From: Burkholderiales bacterium
GTDB lineage: Bacteria > Pseudomonadota > Gammaproteobacteria > Burkholderiales > Casimicrobiaceae
Assembly (NCBI GenBank): GCA_025927765.1
Contig: JAICKU010000037.1
Span: forward strand, 1 to 36,987
Direction of reading: 5' to 3'
Length of the DNA stretch: 36,987 nucleotides
A program made the position numbers and the translations under genes. Under the pieces are notes generated by a model. The model was not told where the DNA came from, did not search any database, and saw only the letters and a program-made list of their open reading frames with translations. The number at the start of each line of letters is the position of its first letter. Position 1 is the stretch's first letter. Positions 34,136 through 36,987 of this stretch are shown here, piece after piece.

Positions 34136-35539
34136 ATGGCCCAAGCCACGTCTACGCCGCCTCCTCCTCCGCCCCGCATGTCGACCGCACGCCGCCGTAT
34201 CGGCTCGATCGTCGCGCTGCTGGTGCTCGCGGCCATCGTCGCGCTCGCGTGGTATCTCACGCACCGGCCTGCGCCGACGACCGGGCCGGGCGGCGGTCCG
34301 CCGGCGGCGGCACGCGGGGCGGGCGGACGCGGACCGGGCGCGGCGGCACGCGGTGCGCCGCCGTCGACCGTGGGTGTCGCCGCGGCGACGCACGCGGACA
34401 TCCCGGTCTACATCGATGCGCTCGGCACGGTGACGCCGATCGCGGTGGCGAACGTCTCGCCGCAGGTGTCCGGGGTGATCACCGAAATCCTCTACAAGGA
34501 AGGCCAGGTCGTCAAAAAGGGCGAGGCGCTCGCGACCATCGATCCGCGCCCGTTCCAGGCGACGCTCGACCAGGCGACGGCGGCGCTCGCGCGCGACGTC
34601 GCGCAACTCGACGCCGCGCGCGTGCAGCTCGAGCGCTACCAGACGCTGCTGAAGCAGGACTCGATCGCGCGGCAGACGGTCGACACGCAGGATGCGCTCG
34701 TCAAGCAATTGACCGGCACCATCGCCGTGGACAAGGCGAACGAGTCGACGGCGCGCCTCAACCTGCAGTGGTCGCACGTCGTCGCACCGATCGGCGGACG
34801 CGTCGGCTTGCGTCCCATCGACGTCGGCAACTACATCAACGCGGGTAACGCGACGGGTGTGGCGACGATCACGCAGATCATGCCGATCGACGTGCAGTTC
34901 TCGATTCCCCAGGAGCGCGTGCAGGACGTCAAGGATCGCGTCGCGAGCGGTGCGACGCTGCCGGTGTCGGCGTGGGACAGCGGGCGCACGCGCAAGCTCG
35001 ACGATGGCGAGTTCCTGACGCTCGACAACCAGATCGACGTGCAGACCGGCACCATCAAGGCGAAGGCGCGCTTCGCGAACAAGAATGGGCTGCTCTTTCC
35101 CAACCAGTTCGTCAACGTGCGCATGCTGCTGCGAACGATCGACGCTGCCGTCGTCGTGCCGGTGATCGCGCTCCGCCACGGGCCAAGCGGCGACTTCGTG
35201 TACGTGGTCAACGCCGATCGCACGGTGTCGCTGCGTAACGTCACCGCCGGCGTCACCGGTGTGGACAACGTCGAGATCGCGAAGGGCCTGTCGATCGGCG
35301 AGGAAGTCGTGACCGAAGGCGGCGATCGTCTGAAGGACGGCGCGCGCATCCAGACGAGTTCCGACCGCGCCGCGGCCGCGAGCGCGACAGCGCCGGGCCC
35401 GCCGGCGCCGGCGAATGCGAACGGCGCGCGCAGCGGTCGCGGACAGTTCGGCGGCCACCGGGGCGCACGTTCGGAAGGCGTGGCGCAGGCACCGGCGAAT
35501 GGCAACGCGCCGACGGCCGACGCGGCGACGCCGAAGTAG
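34136..35539 (+). CDS. mdtA: RND efflux periplasmic adaptor (MdtA-like)
   Basis: 467 residues. Periplasmic membrane-fusion protein that links an RND pump to an outer-membrane channel. It has a Pro-rich start, one membrane anchor ([20 protein letters not shown], about 22-41), a Gly/Pro/Ala linker, then the lipoyl-like segment [20 protein letters not shown], a coiled-coil hairpin ([20 protein letters not shown] onward), a barrel domain and a low-complexity C-tail rich in Ala, Gly and Arg. ATG 34136 has no clear ribosome-binding site; ATG 34178 would remove 14 residues. The permease gene starts 16 bases after its stop. Confidence 0.9.
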   Translation: MAQATSTPPPPPPRMSTARRRIGSIVALLVLAAIVALAWYLTHRPAPTTGPGGGPPAAARGAGGRGPGAAARGAPPSTVGVAAATHADIPVYIDALGTVTPIAVANVSPQVSGVITEILYKEGQVVKKGEALATIDPRPFQATLDQATAALARDVAQLDAARVQLERYQTLLKQDSIARQTVDTQDALVKQLTGTIAVDKANESTARLNLQWSHVVAPIGGRVGLRPIDVGNYINAGNATGVATITQIMPIDVQFSIPQERVQDVKDRVASGATLPVSAWDSGRTRKLDDGEFLTLDNQIDVQTGTIKAKARFANKNGLLFPNQFVNVRMLLRTIDAAVVVPVIALRHGPSGDFVYVVNADRTVSLRNVTAGVTGVDNVEIAKGLSIGEEVVTEGGDRLKDGARIQTSSDRAAAASATAPGPPAPANANGARSGRGQFGGHRGARSEGVAQAPANGNAPTADAATPK

Positions 35540-35555
35540 TCGCTGCGACCCGATC

Positions 35556-36987
35556 GTGCTGAGCCCGTCACGCCCCTTCATCGAGCGGCCGGTCGCGACG
35601 TCGCTCCTGATGCTCGCGATCGTGCTCGCGGGTCTCGTCGCCTTTCGCTTCCTGCCGCTGTCCGCGCTGCCGCAGGTCGACTACCCGACGATCCAGGTGC
35701 AAACGCTCTACCCGGGGGCGAGTCCCGAGGTGATGGGCAACACGGTCACCGCACCGCTCGAAGGGCAGTTCGGCCAGATGTCGGGCCTCGACCGCATGAG
35801 CTCGACGAGCGCGTCGGGCGTGTCGATCATCACGCTGCAGTTCTCGCTCGATCTTTCGCTCGACGTCGCCGAGCAGGAAGTGCAGGCCGCGATCAACGCG
35901 TCGGGTTCGCTGCTCCCCGCCGACCTGCCGGCGCCGCCGGTGTACGCGAAGGTCAACCCCGCCGATGCGCCGGTGCTGACCCTCGCCGTGAGCTCGAAGA
36001 GCCTGCCGCTCACCGACGTGCAGAACCTCGTGAACACGCGGCTCGCGCAGAAGATCAGCCAGGTGACCGGCGTCGGCCTCGTCACGCTGTCGGGCGGCAT
36101 GCGGCCGGCGGTGCGCATCCAGGCCGACACGCAGGCGCTCGCCTCGTACGGCATCGGCCTCGACACGCTGCGCACCGCGATCTCGAACGCGAACTCGAAT
36201 GCGGCGAAGGGCAACTTCGACGGGCCGAAGCGCGCGTACACGATCAGCTCGAACGACCAGTTGCTGACGGCCGACGAATACCGCAACCTGATCGTCGCGT
36301 ATCGCAACGGCGCGCCGGTGCGCCTCGACAACGTCGCGAGCGTGATCGAGGCGGCCGAGAACACGCAGCTCGGCGCATGGGCCGGCGTGCCGTGCCGGCA
36401 GCGTGGCGTGCCGACGGGCGGCCTGGCGGCGGCGCCGCTGCCGAGCGCCGATTGCCGCGAAGGCGCAAGCGGCGCGCTCATTCCGTCGATCATCGTCAAC
36501 GTGCAGCGCCAGCCGGGCGCGAACGTGATCGCGACCGTCGATGCGATCAAGGCGCAACTGCCGCAACTGCAGGCGGGATTGCCGTCGTCGGTCCAGGTCG
36601 ACGTGCTCGCGGATCGCACGAACGGCATCCGCGCGTCGGTCTCCGACGTCGAGAAGGAGCTGCTGCTCGCCGTCGCGCTGGTCGTGCTCGTGATCTTCGC
36701 GTTCCTCGGGAGCCTGCGCGCCACCGTCATCGCGAGCATCGCCGTGCCGATTTCGCTGATCGGCACGTTCGGGCTCATGTACCTGCTCGGCTACAGCCTG
36801 AACAACCTGAGCCTGATGGCGCTCACGATCGCCACCGGCTTCGTCGTCGACGACGCGATCGTGATGATCGAGGCGATCGCGCGCCATCGCGACGCCGGCG
36901 CCTCCGTGCTCGACGCCGCGACCGCGGGCGCCTCCGAGCTCGCGCCGGCCGTCATCGGCACGACGCTCACGACCGTCGTCGTCTTCG
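35556..36987 (+). CDS. mdtB: RND efflux permease, MdtB-like (cut by the right edge)
   Basis: 477 codons are visible, from GTG 35556 to the window end, about 45% of a normal 1040-residue pump. Proton-driven inner-membrane exporter of the HAE1 class. It shows TM1 ([20 protein letters not shown]), the porter segment [56 protein letters not shown] and the TM4 proton-relay pair in [14 protein letters not shown]. Similarity to E. coli MdtB runs nearly without gaps except for about 29 extra residues after GAW (from about 276), holding C280 and C300. GTG is the only plausible start near the adaptor's stop. Confidence 0.9.
   Translation, partial: MLSPSRPFIERPVATSLLMLAIVLAGLVAFRFLPLSALPQVDYPTIQVQTLYPGASPEVMGNTVTAPLEGQFGQMSGLDRMSSTSASGVSIITLQFSLDLSLDVAEQEVQAAINASGSLLPADLPAPPVYAKVNPADAPVLTLAVSSKSLPLTDVQNLVNTRLAQKISQVTGVGLVTLSGGMRPAVRIQADTQALASYGIGLDTLRTAISNANSNAAKGNFDGPKRAYTISSNDQLLTADEYRNLIVAYRNGAPVRLDNVASVIEAAENTQLGAWAGVPCRQRGVPTGGLAAAPLPSADCREGASGALIPSIIVNVQRQPGANVIATVDAIKAQLPQLQAGLPSSVQVDVLADRTNGIRASVSDVEKELLLAVALVVLVIFAFLGSLRATVIASIAVPISLIGTFGLMYLLGYSLNNLSLMALTIATGFVVDDAIVMIEAIARHRDAGASVLDAATAGASELAPAVIGTTLTTVVVF

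Noticed and set aside
1-36987. A mobile element, defence island or biosynthetic cluster
   Set aside because: No integrase, transposase, tRNA-linked repeats or defence genes; composition and gene content are uniform and core-like.

Overview
The window looks like chromosomal core DNA of a GC-rich betaproteobacterium, probably Burkholderiales-like. Reasons: the gene set and order (pilGHIJL next to yqgE-ruvX-pyrR-pyrB-pyrC', argA-yggX, thrB-DUF2782-polA), two BPSS1780-type membrane proteins, a dispersed repeat of a style I recall from Burkholderiales, and strongly G/C-biased third codon positions throughout. I see no rRNA, tRNA, CRISPR, phage, transposon or plasmid genes.

Layout. 1-3689: the last codons of an upstream gene, then a PP2C phosphatase, a DnaQ-type exonuclease, SixA and threonine ammonia-lyase IlvA, tightly packed on the + strand. 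3963-13759: the Pil-Chp chemosensory operon for type IV pili (pilG, pilH, pilI, pilJ and a 2028-residue pilL/chpA), with no pilK or chpB between pilJ and pilL. 13756-14715 (-): a YihY/BrkB membrane protein. 14759-20618: an EF-G-like GTPase, then yqgE-ruvX-pyrR-pyrB-pyrC'; this last order and its closeness to the pil-chp genes match what I recall from Pseudomonas. 20643-21518: a dienelactone-hydrolase-type enzyme. 21613-23827 (-): argA-yggX-AhpD-like peroxidase, translationally coupled. 23888-26203: UvrD, divergent from argA across a very short shared promoter. 26229-29373 (-): a LOG-type hydrolase, a DUF2782 protein, homoserine kinase ThrB and a BPSS1780-type membrane protein. 29372-32116: DNA polymerase I. 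32113-32901 (-): a second BPSS1780-type protein. 33023-33994: a DedA-rhodanese fusion. 34136-36987: an MdtA-like adaptor and the first part of an MdtB-like RND permease that runs off the right edge.

How the genes work together. PilG/PilH/PilI/PilJ/PilL form one signalling pathway: the PilJ receptor is coupled by PilI to the PilL kinase, with PilG and PilH as receivers. PyrR, PyrB and the DHOase-like PyrC' belong to pyrimidine synthesis; PyrC' has lost metal ligands and probably supports PyrB structurally, so an active dihydroorotase must be encoded elsewhere. IlvA and ThrB both belong to threonine/isoleucine metabolism but lie in separate operons. The MdtA/MdtB pair is a drug-efflux system whose outer-membrane partner, if linked, lies beyond the edge.

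I did not find a convincing new multi-gene system. The points most worth a second look are: DNA polymerase I with Ala at the position of the catalytic Asp424 of its proofreading site; an extra stretch with two cysteines in the RND permease; a palindrome that builds face-to-face -10 boxes for argA and a nearly leaderless uvrD; the LOG gene and polA sharing a CATG for both start codons; a perfect 20-bp palindrome just before thrB; and a heptamer tandem repeat inside uvrD.
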